Of a DNA stretch of 64,000 nt, positions 24,125 through 32,122 are shown one piece after another. How positions within the stretch are numbered: position 1 is the stretch's first letter; each line of letters opens with the position of its first letter. This stretch comes from Cellulomonas sp. JZ18 (GTDB lineage Bacteria > Actinomycetota > Actinomycetes > Actinomycetales > Cellulomonadaceae), in the NCBI RefSeq assembly GCF_009720485.1, contig NZ_CP045245.1, positions 62,001 through 126,000 on the forward strand, in the 5' to 3' direction. Under the pieces are notes generated by a model. That model saw nothing but the letters and a program-made list of their open reading frames with translations, searched no databases and was not told where the DNA came from. The position numbers and the translations under genes are program-made.

Positions 24125-26473
24125 TCAGAGCGTCGCGCGGACCGTCCGGGTCGCGGCGACGAGGTGCTCGAGCGAGGGCGTGACCTCCTCGTAGCGCCGC
24201 GTCTTGAGGCCGCAGTCGGGGTTGACCCAGAGCTGGTCGGGCTCGATGGTGCGCACCGCCTCGGTGAGCAGCTCGGTGACCTCGGACTCGCTCGGGACCC
24301 GCGGGGAGTGGATGTCGTAGACGCCCGGGCCGACGGCGCGCGGGTAGCCCGCCGCGGCGATGTCGCCGAGGATCTCCATCTTCGAGCGGGCCGCCTCGAT
24401 GCTCGTCACGTCCGCGTCGAGGCCGTCGATCGCGTCCATGATCTCGCCGAACTCCGAGTAGCACAGGTGCGTGTGGATCTGCGTCTCCGGTCGCACACCG
24501 GCCGTCGAGAGCCGGAACGAGCGCACCGACCAGTCGAGGTACGCCGCGTGGTCCTTCTCCCGGAGCGGGAGCAGCTCGCGCAGGGCGGGCTCGTCGACCT
24601 GGACGATGCCGATGCCGGCGGCCTCGAGGTCGGCGATCTCGTCCCGCAGCGCGAGGGCCACCTGGTTCGCGGTGTCGCCGAGCGGCTGGTCGTCGCGGAC
24701 GAACGACCACGCGAGGATCGTCACCGGGCCGGTGAGCATGCCCTTGACCGGCTTCTCGGTGAGCGACTGCGTGTACGTCGACCACGCGACCGTGATGGGC
24801 GCCGGGCGCGAGACGTCGCCCCACAGGATCGACGGGCGCGTGCAGCGCGAGCCGTAGGACTGGACCCAGCCGTTCTGCGTGACCGCGAACCCGTCGAGGT
24901 TCTCCGCGAAGTACTGGACCATGTCGTTGCGCTCGGGCTCGCCGTGGACGAGCACGTCCAGGCCGATGCGCTCCTGCAGCTCGACGACGCGGCGGATCTC
25001 CGCCTTCATCTCGTCCTCGTACTGCTCCGCGGTCAGCTCGCCCTTGCCGAACGCGGCACGGGCCTTGCGGATCTCCGGTGTCTGCGGGAACGAGCCGATG
25101 GTCGTGGTCGGCAGGGCCGGGAGCCGCAGGCGCTCGGCCTGGGCGGCCTTGCGCTCGGCGAACGGGCCGCGGCGGAACTGCTCGTCCGTGAGGGCGGCGG
25201 CGCGCTCGCGGACCTCCGGGCGGACGACGCCCGGGGCGGTCGCGCGGCTGCGGACGGCCTCGGACGCGGCCAGGAGCTGCTCGTGGATCGCCTCGCGGCC
25301 CTCGGTCAGGCCCTCGGCGAGCGTCGCGACCTCGCGGACCTTCTCGTCGGCGAACGCCAGCCAGGACACCAGCGTGCGGTCGAGAGCGGGCTCGTCCTCC
25401 ACCGTGTGCGGGACGTGGAACAGCGACGTGGACGTGCCGACGGTGACCGCCCGGGCGGCGAGCGTCTCGAGCTGCTCGAGCACGGCGAGCTTCTTGTCGA
25501 GGTCCGCACGCCAGATGTTGTGGCCGTCGACGACGCCGCCGACGACCGTCTTGGTGCCCAGGCCGGGCGCGACGACGGAGGGCGCCTCACCGCGGACGAG
25601 GTCGAGCGCGATGCCCTCGACGTCGGTGGCCGCGAGCACGGGCAGCGCCGGCCCGAGGTCGCCGTAGGGCGCCGCGACGAGGATCGCCGGCCGCTGCGGG
25701 CGCGCGAGCTCGGTGGCCAGGGCGCGGTAGGCCCGCGTCGTCGCCTCGTACAGCTCCTCGGCGGGCACGCCGATCGAGTCCGACACGAGCGCGGGCTCGT
25801 CGAGCTGCACCCAGGTGGCCCCCGCGGCGGCGAGCTCGGTGAGCAGGCGCGCGTAGACGGGGAGCAGGTCGTCGAGGCGGTCCAGCGGGCCGAAGCCGGC
25901 GGGTGCGTCCTCGGTCGGCTTGGACAGCGCGAGGAAGGTGACCGGGCCGACGACGACGGGACGCGTGAGGACGCCGTCCGCCAGGCCCTCCGCGAACTCG
26001 GCGACCGGGCGGTCGCTCGCGTACCGGAACGTCGTGTCCGGGCCGATCTCGGGGACGAGGTAGTGGTAGTTCGTGTCGAACCACTTCGTCATCTCGAGCG
26101 GCAGGTCGTCGCCCCGTCCGCGCGCGACCGTCGAGTAGCCGGCGAGGTCGAGGCGGCCGTCCGCGTCCTGCAGGTCGGCGAAGCGCGCCGGCACCGCGCC
26201 GACGAGCGCCGCGGCGTCGAGGACGTGGTCGTAGAAGGAGAAGGCGCTGGGGATCGCCGGGGCGTCGGCGGCGAGCCCGAGCTCGGCGAGCCGGGTGCGG
26301 GTGCGGCGGCGCAGGTCGGCGGCGACGGCCTCGACCTCCTCGGCCGTGGTGCGGCCGGCCCAGAACGCCTCGAGCGCCTTCTTCAGCTCGCGGCGCGGGC
26401 CGATGCGGGGGTAGCCCAGCACGGAGCCGGCGGGGAACGCCGGGGCCGGGGTCGTGGTGGCGGTGTCGGTCAT
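24125..26473 (-). CDS. metE: Cobalamin-independent methionine synthase
   Basis: 782 residues, full length. N-terminal GYPRIGPRRELKKALEAFW binds folate polyglutamate. The zinc site includes the His and Cys of QIHTHLCYSEF and the later Cys in NPDCGLKTR. Conserved VPHTVEDEP and VHGEPERNDMVQYF lie between. It transfers the methyl group of 5-methyl-tetrahydropteroyltriglutamate to homocysteine in the cytoplasm. It starts 6 bases after the metF stop and so shares its transcript and SAM-riboswitch control. Confidence 0.95.
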   Translation of the reverse strand: MTDTATTTPAPAFPAGSVLGYPRIGPRRELKKALEAFWAGRTTAEEVEAVAADLRRRTRTRLAELGLAADAPAIPSAFSFYDHVLDAAALVGAVPARFADLQDADGRLDLAGYSTVARGRGDDLPLEMTKWFDTNYHYLVPEIGPDTTFRYASDRPVAEFAEGLADGVLTRPVVVGPVTFLALSKPTEDAPAGFGPLDRLDDLLPVYARLLTELAAAGATWVQLDEPALVSDSIGVPAEELYEATTRAYRALATELARPQRPAILVAAPYGDLGPALPVLAATDVEGIALDLVRGEAPSVVAPGLGTKTVVGGVVDGHNIWRADLDKKLAVLEQLETLAARAVTVGTSTSLFHVPHTVEDEPALDRTLVSWLAFADEKVREVATLAEGLTEGREAIHEQLLAASEAVRSRATAPGVVRPEVRERAAALTDEQFRRGPFAERKAAQAERLRLPALPTTTIGSFPQTPEIRKARAAFGKGELTAEQYEDEMKAEIRRVVELQERIGLDVLVHGEPERNDMVQYFAENLDGFAVTQNGWVQSYGSRCTRPSILWGDVSRPAPITVAWSTYTQSLTEKPVKGMLTGPVTILAWSFVRDDQPLGDTANQVALALRDEIADLEAAGIGIVQVDEPALRELLPLREKDHAAYLDWSVRSFRLSTAGVRPETQIHTHLCYSEFGEIMDAIDGLDADVTSIEAARSKMEILGDIAAAGYPRAVGPGVYDIHSPRVPSESEVTELLTEAVRTIEPDQLWVNPDCGLKTRRYEEVTPSLEHLVAATRTVRATL

Positions 26474-26479
26474 GACGGG

Positions 26480-27574
26480 TTACCTCGCCGGTGTCGGGGT
26501 GGGCCCGACGGCAAGGTCGCCGGCGGGCTCGGTGGACGTCGTGGGGACGGCGGCGGCCGGGCGGCCTCCGCGCAGGTCGGCGCCGTCGAGCAGGTCGAGT
26601 GCCGCCTCGTGCTTGTTGAACGTGTAGACGTGGACGCCGGGTGCGCCGCCGTCGAGCACCGCCCGGACCAGGTCGACGCCCGCGCGGATGCCGCGTCGGT
26701 GGCGCTCGAGCGGGTCGTCCACCGACCCGAGCAGGTCCAGGAGCGTGCGCGGGACGGGCACCCCCGTCAGCTCCTGCACGCGCAGCAGCCGGGCCGGGTC
26801 GGTCGTGGGGATGATCCCCGGGACGATCGGGATCGTCACCCCCGCCCGACGGGCCTCGGCGACGAGGCCCAGGTACGCCTCGGCGTCGAAGAACACCTGC
26901 GTGATGGCGAAGTCGGCGCCGGCCTCCTGCTTGGCGAGCAGCGCCTGCACGTCCTGCTGCCGGGTCCCGCCGGTGGCCTGGTTGCCGCGCGGGAACGCGG
27001 CGACGGCGAGCGACAGCGGCCGCACGCGCGCCCGCACCGCCTGCGCGGGCGAGCCCGCGCACCGGCGCTGCTCGACCTCGCGCAGCAGCGCGACGAGCTC
27101 GGCGGCGGTGGCGACGCCCTCCGGGTGCGGCTGCCAGTCCGCCTGCCCGGCGGGCGGGTCGCCCCGCAGCGCGAGGAACGCGCGCACGCCCTCGTCGAGG
27201 AACTCCTCGACCACGGCCGCGACCTCCGCGCGCGAGGTGCCCACGCAGGTGAGGTGCGCGATCGGGTTCAGCGTCGTCTCCCGGAGCAGGCGCGTGACCA
27301 GGGCGCGCGTCGTCTCGCGGGTCTTCCCGGAGGCGCCGTAGGTCACCGACACGAAGTCGGGCTCGGCGGCCTCGAGCTCCCGGACGGTCGCCCACAGGCG
27401 GGGCGCGGCGTCGACGTCGCGCGGCGGGAACAGCTCGAACGACACGGTCGGCCGGTCGAGCGCGGCCGCGGGGGCCCGCCGGCGCGCGGCGCGGGTGGCC
27501 GGCGCGTGCCCGTCGACCGGCGCGCGCCCGTCGGCGGGGGCACTCGCGGCCCGCGCGTCCGCCACGGCGGTCAT
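26480..27574 (-). CDS. metF: 5,10-methylenetetrahydrofolate reductase
   Basis: 364 residues. After an Ala/Arg-rich N-terminal extension of about 40 residues comes VSFELFPPRDVDA, then FVSVTYGASG, PIAHLTCVG and FLALRGDPP of the FAD-dependent MTHFR barrel. It makes the 5-methyl-THF that MetE consumes. The ATG at 27574 has no convincing ribosome site (CCGGGACG only). It overlaps, as ATGA, the stop codon of a 33-codon leader ORF that does have one, so translation probably depends on coupling. The region also lies downstream of a SAM riboswitch. Confidence 0.92.
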   Translation of the reverse strand: MTAVADARAASAPADGRAPVDGHAPATRAARRRAPAAALDRPTVSFELFPPRDVDAAPRLWATVRELEAAEPDFVSVTYGASGKTRETTRALVTRLLRETTLNPIAHLTCVGTSRAEVAAVVEEFLDEGVRAFLALRGDPPAGQADWQPHPEGVATAAELVALLREVEQRRCAGSPAQAVRARVRPLSLAVAAFPRGNQATGGTRQQDVQALLAKQEAGADFAITQVFFDAEAYLGLVAEARRAGVTIPIVPGIIPTTDPARLLRVQELTGVPVPRTLLDLLGSVDDPLERHRRGIRAGVDLVRAVLDGGAPGVHVYTFNKHEAALDLLDGADLRGGRPAAAVPTTSTEPAGDLAVGPTPTPAR

Positions 27575-27672
27575 CGCGGCGTCCCGGCGCAGGGCCGGGG
27601 ACGAGGGCGGGCGGCGGCCAGGCAGGACGTGCCGCCGTCCGTGGGGTCGGCGACGTCAGGGCGCACGATCAT
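27571..27672 (-). CDS. Leader ORF (33 codons) coupled to metF
   Basis: A short ORF, MIVRPDVADPTDGG, ending ...PCAGTPR, with ATG at 27672-27670. GGAG (27681-27678) lies 5 nt upstream and overlaps the 3' strand of the SAM riboswitch P1 stem. Its stop TGA overlaps the metF ATG as ATGA. The Pro/Arg/Ala-rich peptide has no recognised homologue and may matter only as a coupling device: ribosomes finishing it would re-initiate at metF. Expression is inferred, not shown. Confidence 0.5.
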   Translation of the reverse strand: MIVRPDVADPTDGGTSCLAAARPRPRPCAGTPR

Positions 27673-27679
27673 CGTCACT

Positions 27680-27770
27680 CCATCGTTCCTGGCGGAAGCA
27701 CCCACACCCTCGACGAGGAGGGGGGTTGCTGCGGCGTCGCTGAGCCAGGTCTCTCGGCCGCTCTGGATGG
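27680..27770 (-). promoter_or_regulatory. SAM riboswitch (S-box superfamily) upstream of metF-metE
   Basis: Read on the minus strand: CCATCCAGAGCGGCCGAGAG, then ACCTGGCTCAGCGACGCCG, CAGCAACC, a variable hairpin, GGTGCTTCCGCCAGGAA and GATGG. The AGAG-GG, GAGNGAC-TGGC, GCAACC and GGTGC blocks follow the SAM-I/SAM-IV order, and CCATC/GATGG closes helix P1. SAM binding should reduce expression of the methionine genes. No U-run terminator follows, so control is probably at translation. Confidence 0.87.
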
Positions 27771-27934
27771 TCGGCGTGAAGCGTAGCGAGCGGTCCCGTA
27801 TGGCGGACAGGGGTGACCGCTGCATGAGACGCGGCGTGTCGCGGGGCGGTCAGGCGCGCCCTGAGCGGGTGAGGACGTGTGCCGACGGGGGTCGCCCTCG
27901 GCGGCCCGAGCGCGCGACGTTCGGCGTCGTCGCG

Positions 27935-28156
27935 TCAGCGCTGGCGGCGGCGGAGCCCGTCCGGCGGCGGCTGCTCGCGCGAGGGGCGCGGCCTCGGCAC
28001 GCCGAACCACGCCGTCGGCGAGCCGGCGGGTACGGCGAGCAAACCGTCCTGGACGGCGGCCAGGACGCTGGGGTCGGGCGCGTCGGCGCTCTCCCACGCG
28101 TCGTGTGCGGCGCGCACGGCGTCGTGCCGTCCCTCGCCGTCCCGCTGGTCCACCAT
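27935..28156 (-). CDS. Small hypothetical protein
   Basis: 73 residues starting MVDQRDGEGRHDAVRAAH, with an acidic, helical first half and a C-terminal PTAWFGVPRPRP segment rich in Pro and Arg. No family is recognised. It is supported by TAGGGT exactly 7 nt before the ATG, as at other starts here, and by codon usage in frame. It lies 52 bases downstream of tag on the same strand but appears to have its own promoter. Confidence 0.45.
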   Translation of the reverse strand: MVDQRDGEGRHDAVRAAHDAWESADAPDPSVLAAVQDGLLAVPAGSPTAWFGVPRPRPSREQPPPDGLRRRQR

Positions 28157-28163
28157 GCCGGGC

Positions 28164-28169
28164 ACCCTA
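28164..28169 (-). promoter_or_regulatory. Probable -10 element before the 73-aa gene
   Basis: TAGGGT on the minus strand, 7 nt from the ATG at 28156. Confidence 0.4.
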
Positions 28170-28208
28170 GTCCCGTCGCTGGTCCTGGACACGCGTCCGG
28201 ACCGCGTG

Positions 28209-28874
28209 TCACCCCAGTGGAGCACCGGGACGCGCTCCGCCCGGTGCGCCGGTCACGGACGCGCCCGAACGGCGCAGCGCCACCGGGCAGGTCGCGACGT
28301 GGTCGTCGACGACGCCGCACGCCTGCATGGCCGCGTACGCGGTGGTCGGCCCGACGAACCGGAACCCCAGGCCGCGCAGCTCGCGCGCCAGCGCGCGGGA
28401 CTCCGGCGTCGTGGCCGGCACGTCGGCGCCGCCGCTCGGACGCGTGCGCGTTCCCTGCGGCGCGTGCGACCAGAGCACCTCGTCGAGGCTGCGCCCCGCC
28501 TCGTGCAGCGCGAGCACGGCGCGCGCGTTGGCGATCGTCGCCTCGATCTTGGCCCGGTTGCGCACGATCGAGGCGTCGGCGAGCAGGCGGGCCACGTCGC
28601 CGTCGCCGAAGCGCGCCACCACCTCGGGGTCGAAGCCGGCGAACGCGGTGCGGAACGCCGGCCGCTTGCGCAGGATCGTGATCCAGGCGAGTCCGGACTG
28701 GAACGCCTCGAGCGCGAGGCGCTCGAACAGCGCGTGCTCGTCGTGCACGGGCACGCCCCACTCCTCGTCGTGGTAAGCGGCGTAGAGCGGGTCGCCGTCG
28801 CCGAAGCAGCGGCCGGCGACCAGCGGCAGGGCGTCCCCGGGGGAGCCGCCGGGCGGGACGGGGGTCTCGGTCAT
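28209..28874 (-). CDS. tag: DNA-3-methyladenine glycosylase I
   Basis: 221 residues. The TAG fold is evident: GRCFGDGDPLYAAYHDEEWG supplies a zinc Cys and His, FQSGLAWITILRKRPAF is the active-site helix, and LGFRFVGPTTAYAAMQACG followed by DDHVATCPV gives the second zinc His/Cys pair. The enzyme removes 3-methyladenine from alkylated DNA. A 20-residue N-terminal extension and a disordered Gly/Pro C-terminus are present. CAGACT lies six bases before the start. The AlkZ-like gene at 44751 may be a second alkylation-repair function in the window. Confidence 0.9.
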   Translation of the reverse strand: MTETPVPPGGSPGDALPLVAGRCFGDGDPLYAAYHDEEWGVPVHDEHALFERLALEAFQSGLAWITILRKRPAFRTAFAGFDPEVVARFGDGDVARLLADASIVRNRAKIEATIANARAVLALHEAGRSLDEVLWSHAPQGTRTRPSGGADVPATTPESRALARELRGLGFRFVGPTTAYAAMQACGVVDDHVATCPVALRRSGASVTGAPGGARPGAPLG

Positions 28875-28880
28875 GCGGCG

Positions 28881-28886
28881 AGTCTG
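28881..28886 (-). promoter_or_regulatory. Probable -10 element before tag
   Basis: CAGACT on the minus strand, 6 nt from the ATG at 28874. Confidence 0.35.
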
Positions 28887-28972
28887 CTCGTCCCCGCCGA
28901 CATCCCGGCGTGTCGGGCTCCGCCGTGTGCAGGGACGGGCGGGACGGTCGGGCTGGGGTCGGGTCGGTGCCG

Positions 28973-30148
28973 TCAGTCCTGCGCGCGCCGCTCCACGAGC
29001 GCGGCGATGCCGTCGAGGATGACGCGGGTGCCGAAGTCGAGCCCGGTCCCCGTGGGACCGGGGGGCGCCGCGGCCGGGTCGAGGGCGCCGCCGGCGACGG
29101 CGCGCGCCAGCGCCGGCTGCGTCGCGGGGTCGACGAGCCGGGCGATCACCGCGTCCGGGTCGGCGGGCTCGTCGTCGCCGGCGGCCCGCTCGCGCACCGT
29201 GTACGCGTCGATCAGCCGCGCCCAGTCGAGCTGGTGGCTCGACAGCACCCCGACCACCGACAGCTTCTCGGGCTCCGTCAGCCGCGTGTCCTCGAGGCAC
29301 GCGAGCATCGCGTCCATCCACGCGAGCCGGTTGGGACCGACGGCGAAGATCGTGCTCGTCGTGCGGGCCAGCCAGGGGTGGGCGGCGAGGACGGGCCGCT
29401 GCAGCTCGAGCAGCAGCTCGGTCCGCTCGCGCCAGCCGCCGACCTCGGGGCCGACGTGCGGAGGGCGTCCGGCCGCGCGGTCGGCCATGAGCATGAGGAC
29501 CTCGTCCTTGCTCGTGACGTAGCGGTAGAGCGACATGGTCGTGAAGCCGAGGGACTCCGCCAGCCGTGCCATCGACACCGCCTCGAGGCCCTCGGCGTCG
29601 GCCAGCGCGATGCCGGCGTCGGCGATCTGCTCGAGCGACAGCCCGGGGCGCGGACCGCGCCGTGCGGGTGCGGAGCCGCGCCACAGGACGGCGAGGTCCG
29701 GCGGGAGGTCCGCGAGGTCCGGCGGGGTCGCGACGTCCGGGTCCGCGCGCTCGGCCTGCCGACGCGCCTTCTCGGCCTCGCGCACGGCGCGGCGCCGTGC
29801 GAGCGCCGCGGCGCGGTCCGCCTGCTCGGCCTCCCGCAGCGCGCGTGCCGCCTCACGCGCGGCGTCGGCCGCCTCGCGCTCGCGCTCCCGGCGGCGCTGC
29901 TCGTCCTCCTTCGCCCGCTCGGCGTCGGCACGCGCGCGCTCGCGCTCGCGACGCTCGGCGGCACGGCGGGCGTCGCGCTCGTCCTTCTCGGCCTGCCGGC
30001 GCGCCTGCTCGGCGTCGCGCCGGGCGCGCTCGGCCTCCTTCTGCGCCGCGCGCTCCGCCTTCTCGCGGTCGCGGCGGGCGCGTTCGGCCTCGCGCCGTGC
30101 GGCCGGGTCGTCGTCGGCGGTCGTGGGGGTCGATCGGTCGTCGTCCAT
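28973..30148 (-). CDS. TetR-family regulator with long charged N-terminal helix
   Basis: 391 residues, about twice a normal TetR. Residues 20-140 are almost only Ala, Arg, Glu, Asp, Lys and Gln (for example REAERARRDREKAERAAQK), predicted to be one long single helix or coiled coil. The TetR part follows: LSLEQIADAGIALADAEGLE, VSMARLAESLGFTTMSLYRY and VTSKDEVLMLMAD, then a TetR_C domain of the tetracycline-repressor class. It is divergent from a drug-type ABC exporter, and a palindrome covers both promoters, so it most likely represses that exporter. The extension could add dimer length, DNA contacts or nucleoid tethering; this is inference. Confidence 0.85.
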   Translation of the reverse strand: MDDDRSTPTTADDDPAARREAERARRDREKAERAAQKEAERARRDAEQARRQAEKDERDARRAAERRERERARADAERAKEDEQRRREREREAADAAREAARALREAEQADRAAALARRRAVREAEKARRQAERADPDVATPPDLADLPPDLAVLWRGSAPARRGPRPGLSLEQIADAGIALADAEGLEAVSMARLAESLGFTTMSLYRYVTSKDEVLMLMADRAAGRPPHVGPEVGGWRERTELLLELQRPVLAAHPWLARTTSTIFAVGPNRLAWMDAMLACLEDTRLTEPEKLSVVGVLSSHQLDWARLIDAYTVRERAAGDDEPADPDAVIARLVDPATQPALARAVAGGALDPAAAPPGPTGTGLDFGTRVILDGIAALVERRAQD

Positions 30149-30185
30149 TGACTCCCGATCCTACAAGTGTGTATGACATACACAC
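30148..30185. promoter_or_regulatory. Divergent promoter with palindromic operator for TetR and ABC exporter
   Basis: GTGTGTAT-GAC-ATACACAC is a perfect inverted repeat at 30167-30185. On the plus strand TTGACT (30148-30153) and TATGAC (30172-30177) are 18 bases apart. On the minus strand TAGGAT (30163-30158) lies 9 nt before the TetR ATG. The operator overlaps the plus-strand -10 element. Confidence 0.7.
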
Positions 30186-30218
30186 ACAGTTTGCGACGTA
30201 CACAGAAGGAGGTGCGTG

Positions 30219-31187
30219 ATGGAGGAGCCCGTCATCGAGGTCCGGGGCCTGCGCAAGGCCTACGGCGGCCGGACCGTGCTCGGGGGCGTCGACCTCACCG
30301 TCCGGCGGGGCCAGGTCCTCGCGCTGCTCGGCCCGAACGGCGCCGGGAAGACCACGACCGTGCGGATCCTGGCGACGCTCGTCGCACCGGACGGCGGCAC
30401 CGCGCGCGTCGCCGGGTACGACGTGCGCCGGGAGCCCGCGCGCGTCCGGGCGGCCCTGAGCCTCACGGGTCAGTACGCGGCCGTCGACGAGCTGCTCACG
30501 GGTGAGGAGAACGTGCGGCTCGCCGCCCGCCTCGCGCACGTGCCCCGCCGGCTCGTGCGCGCGCGGGCCGCCGAGATGCTCGAGCTGTTCGACCTCACCG
30601 ACGCCGCACGTCGCACCGTGCGGACGTACTCCGGCGGGATGCGCCGGCGCCTCGACCTCGCCGTGAGCCTGCTGAGCCGACCCCAGGTCCTCGTCCTGGA
30701 CGAGCCCACCACAGGCCTGGACCCGCGCAGCCGTGCGGCCCTGTGGGACGTGGTGCGATCCGTCGTCGCCGCGGGCGGGACCGTCCTGCTCACGACCCAG
30801 TACCTGGAGGAGGCCGATGCGCTCGCGCACCGTGTCGCCGTCATCGACCGCGGCGTCGTCGTCGCGGACGGCACCGCCGCGGAGCTCAAGGCCGCGGTGG
30901 GGTCGGCGCACGTCGAGCTCGCGCTCGCCGACGGCACCACCGAGCGGCTCGTGACGGACGGCTCGGTCGCCGACGTGCGGCGCGTCCTCGGCGACGTCGA
31001 GCGGCGCCGGCTCGACGTCGTGCACTGGCAGGTGCGCACGCCCACCCTCGACGACGCCTTCCTCGCCCTGACCGGCCACGACACCGGGCCGTCCGCACCG
31101 GCGGACGGCCGCACGCCGGCCCTCGCCACGCCGGCCCTCGCCACGTCCGCCACGACCACCGTCTCGTCCGACCGGGAGCCCCGATGA
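30219..31187 (+). CDS. ABC exporter ATP-binding protein, DrrA type
   Basis: 322 residues. Walker A is GPNGAGKTT, the signature is YSGGMRRRLDLA, Walker B is VLVLDEPTTGLDPRSR, and the H-loop region is LLTTQYLEEAD. The C-terminal DrrA-type extension (from about residue 225) is present. It powers export by the following permease; substrates of this class are often antibiotics or lipids. ATG 30219 is chosen over the GTG at 30216 because AAGGAGGT ends 5 nt before it. The stop overlaps the permease start as ATGA. Repression by the divergent TetR is likely. Confidence 0.9.
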   Translation: MEEPVIEVRGLRKAYGGRTVLGGVDLTVRRGQVLALLGPNGAGKTTTVRILATLVAPDGGTARVAGYDVRREPARVRAALSLTGQYAAVDELLTGEENVRLAARLAHVPRRLVRARAAEMLELFDLTDAARRTVRTYSGGMRRRLDLAVSLLSRPQVLVLDEPTTGLDPRSRAALWDVVRSVVAAGGTVLLTTQYLEEADALAHRVAVIDRGVVVADGTAAELKAAVGSAHVELALADGTTERLVTDGSVADVRRVLGDVERRRLDVVHWQVRTPTLDDAFLALTGHDTGPSAPADGRTPALATPALATSATTTVSSDREPR

Positions 31188-31981
31188 CCACCGTCGACCT
31201 CACCCCGCGCCCCGTGCCGCCGCCCCCCGGGCCTCTCGACGCCGTGCGCGACACGCTCGCGCTCGTGGGCCGCAGCGTCCGCCGGTCCACCCGGCAGCTC
31301 GACACGCTGCTGCTCGCGGTGCTGCTGCCCGTCGTGCTGCTGCTGATGTTCGTCTACGTCTTCGGCGGCGCGATCAGCACCGGCATGGCGTACGTGGACT
31401 TCGTCGTCCCGGCGATCGTGCTGCTGACCGCCGGCTACGGCGCGGCGACGACGGCCGTCGACGTGGCGGGCGACATGACCAACGGCATCGTCGACCGCTT
31501 CCGGAGCATGCCGGTCCCGGCCGGTGCCGTGCTGACCGGGCACGTGGTGGCGAGCCTGGCACGCAACGCGCTGTCCACCGCGCTCGTCGTCGTGGTCGCG
31601 CTGCTCGTGGGGTTCGACCCGGCGGCGTCCGCGGGCGGCTGGCTCGCCGCGCTCGGCGTGCTGACCGTCTACGTGCTGGCCCTGACCTGGGTGGCCGTGG
31701 CGATCGGGCTCGTCGCGTCCGGGCCGGAGGCGGCGAGCGGGTTCACGTTCGTCATCCTCTTCCTGCCGTACCTCTCGAGCGCGTTCGTGCCGGTCGACAC
31801 CATGCCCGGGGTGCTCGCGACGGTCGCGGGCCTGAACCCCGTGACGCCCACCGCGGACGCGCTGCGGGCGCTGCTGCTCGGGATGCCGGTCGGCTCGACC
31901 GTCCTCGTCGCGGCCGCCTGGTGGGTCGGGGTGCTGGTCGTCGCCCGCGCGGCCGCCGCCGTCCTGTTCCGGCGCCGCTGA
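31184..31981 (+). CDS. ABC-2 type exporter permease, DrrB type
   Basis: 265 residues with six hydrophobic segments, the first LLLAVLLPVVLLLMFVYVFG. The conserved ABC-2 motif region NGIVDRFRSMPVPAGAVLTG lies after helix 2 and LNPVTPTADALRALLLG before the last helix, as in DrrB. Paired with the ATPase by a 4-base overlap, it forms the membrane channel, probably as a 2+2 complex. The gene ends without a clear terminator before a 14-bp tandem repeat. Confidence 0.9.
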   Translation: MTTVDLTPRPVPPPPGPLDAVRDTLALVGRSVRRSTRQLDTLLLAVLLPVVLLLMFVYVFGGAISTGMAYVDFVVPAIVLLTAGYGAATTAVDVAGDMTNGIVDRFRSMPVPAGAVLTGHVVASLARNALSTALVVVVALLVGFDPAASAGGWLAALGVLTVYVLALTWVAVAIGLVASGPEAASGFTFVILFLPYLSSAFVPVDTMPGVLATVAGLNPVTPTADALRALLLGMPVGSTVLVAAAWWVGVLVVARAAAAVLFRRR

Positions 31982-32016
31982 GCGGGTGCGGGCGCGGGCG
32001 TGGCGTCCGGTGCGCG

Positions 32017-32044
32017 GTGTCCGGTCCGTGGTGTCCGGTCCGTG
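32017..32044. repeat. Two tandem 14-bp repeats
   Basis: GTGTCCGGTCCGTG occurs at 32017-32030 and again at 32031-32044, with a degenerate copy just upstream, in the gap before the MFS gene. Confidence 0.7.
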
Positions 32045-32109
32045 GTGGTCCCGGACGCCCGTCCGACGCTCGTTCACCGACCCGCCACCCCGCGCGCGCC
32101 CGCACGGCC

Positions 32110-32115
32110 TACGCT
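32110..32115 (+). promoter_or_regulatory. Probable -10 element before the MFS gene
   Basis: TACGCT, 7 nt before the ATG at 32123, with no Shine-Dalgarno. Confidence 0.4.
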
Positions 32116-32122
32116 CGCGCCC

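Noticed and set aside
23465..28681. 5.2-kb open frame on the + strand
   Set aside because: Antisense to metF, metE and tag, which carry clear catalytic motifs; long stop-free antisense frames are expected at this GC content.
30167..30185. Operator considered as a transposon target or attachment site
   Set aside because: The perfect symmetry, overlap with both -10 elements and position between a TetR and its likely target explain it fully.
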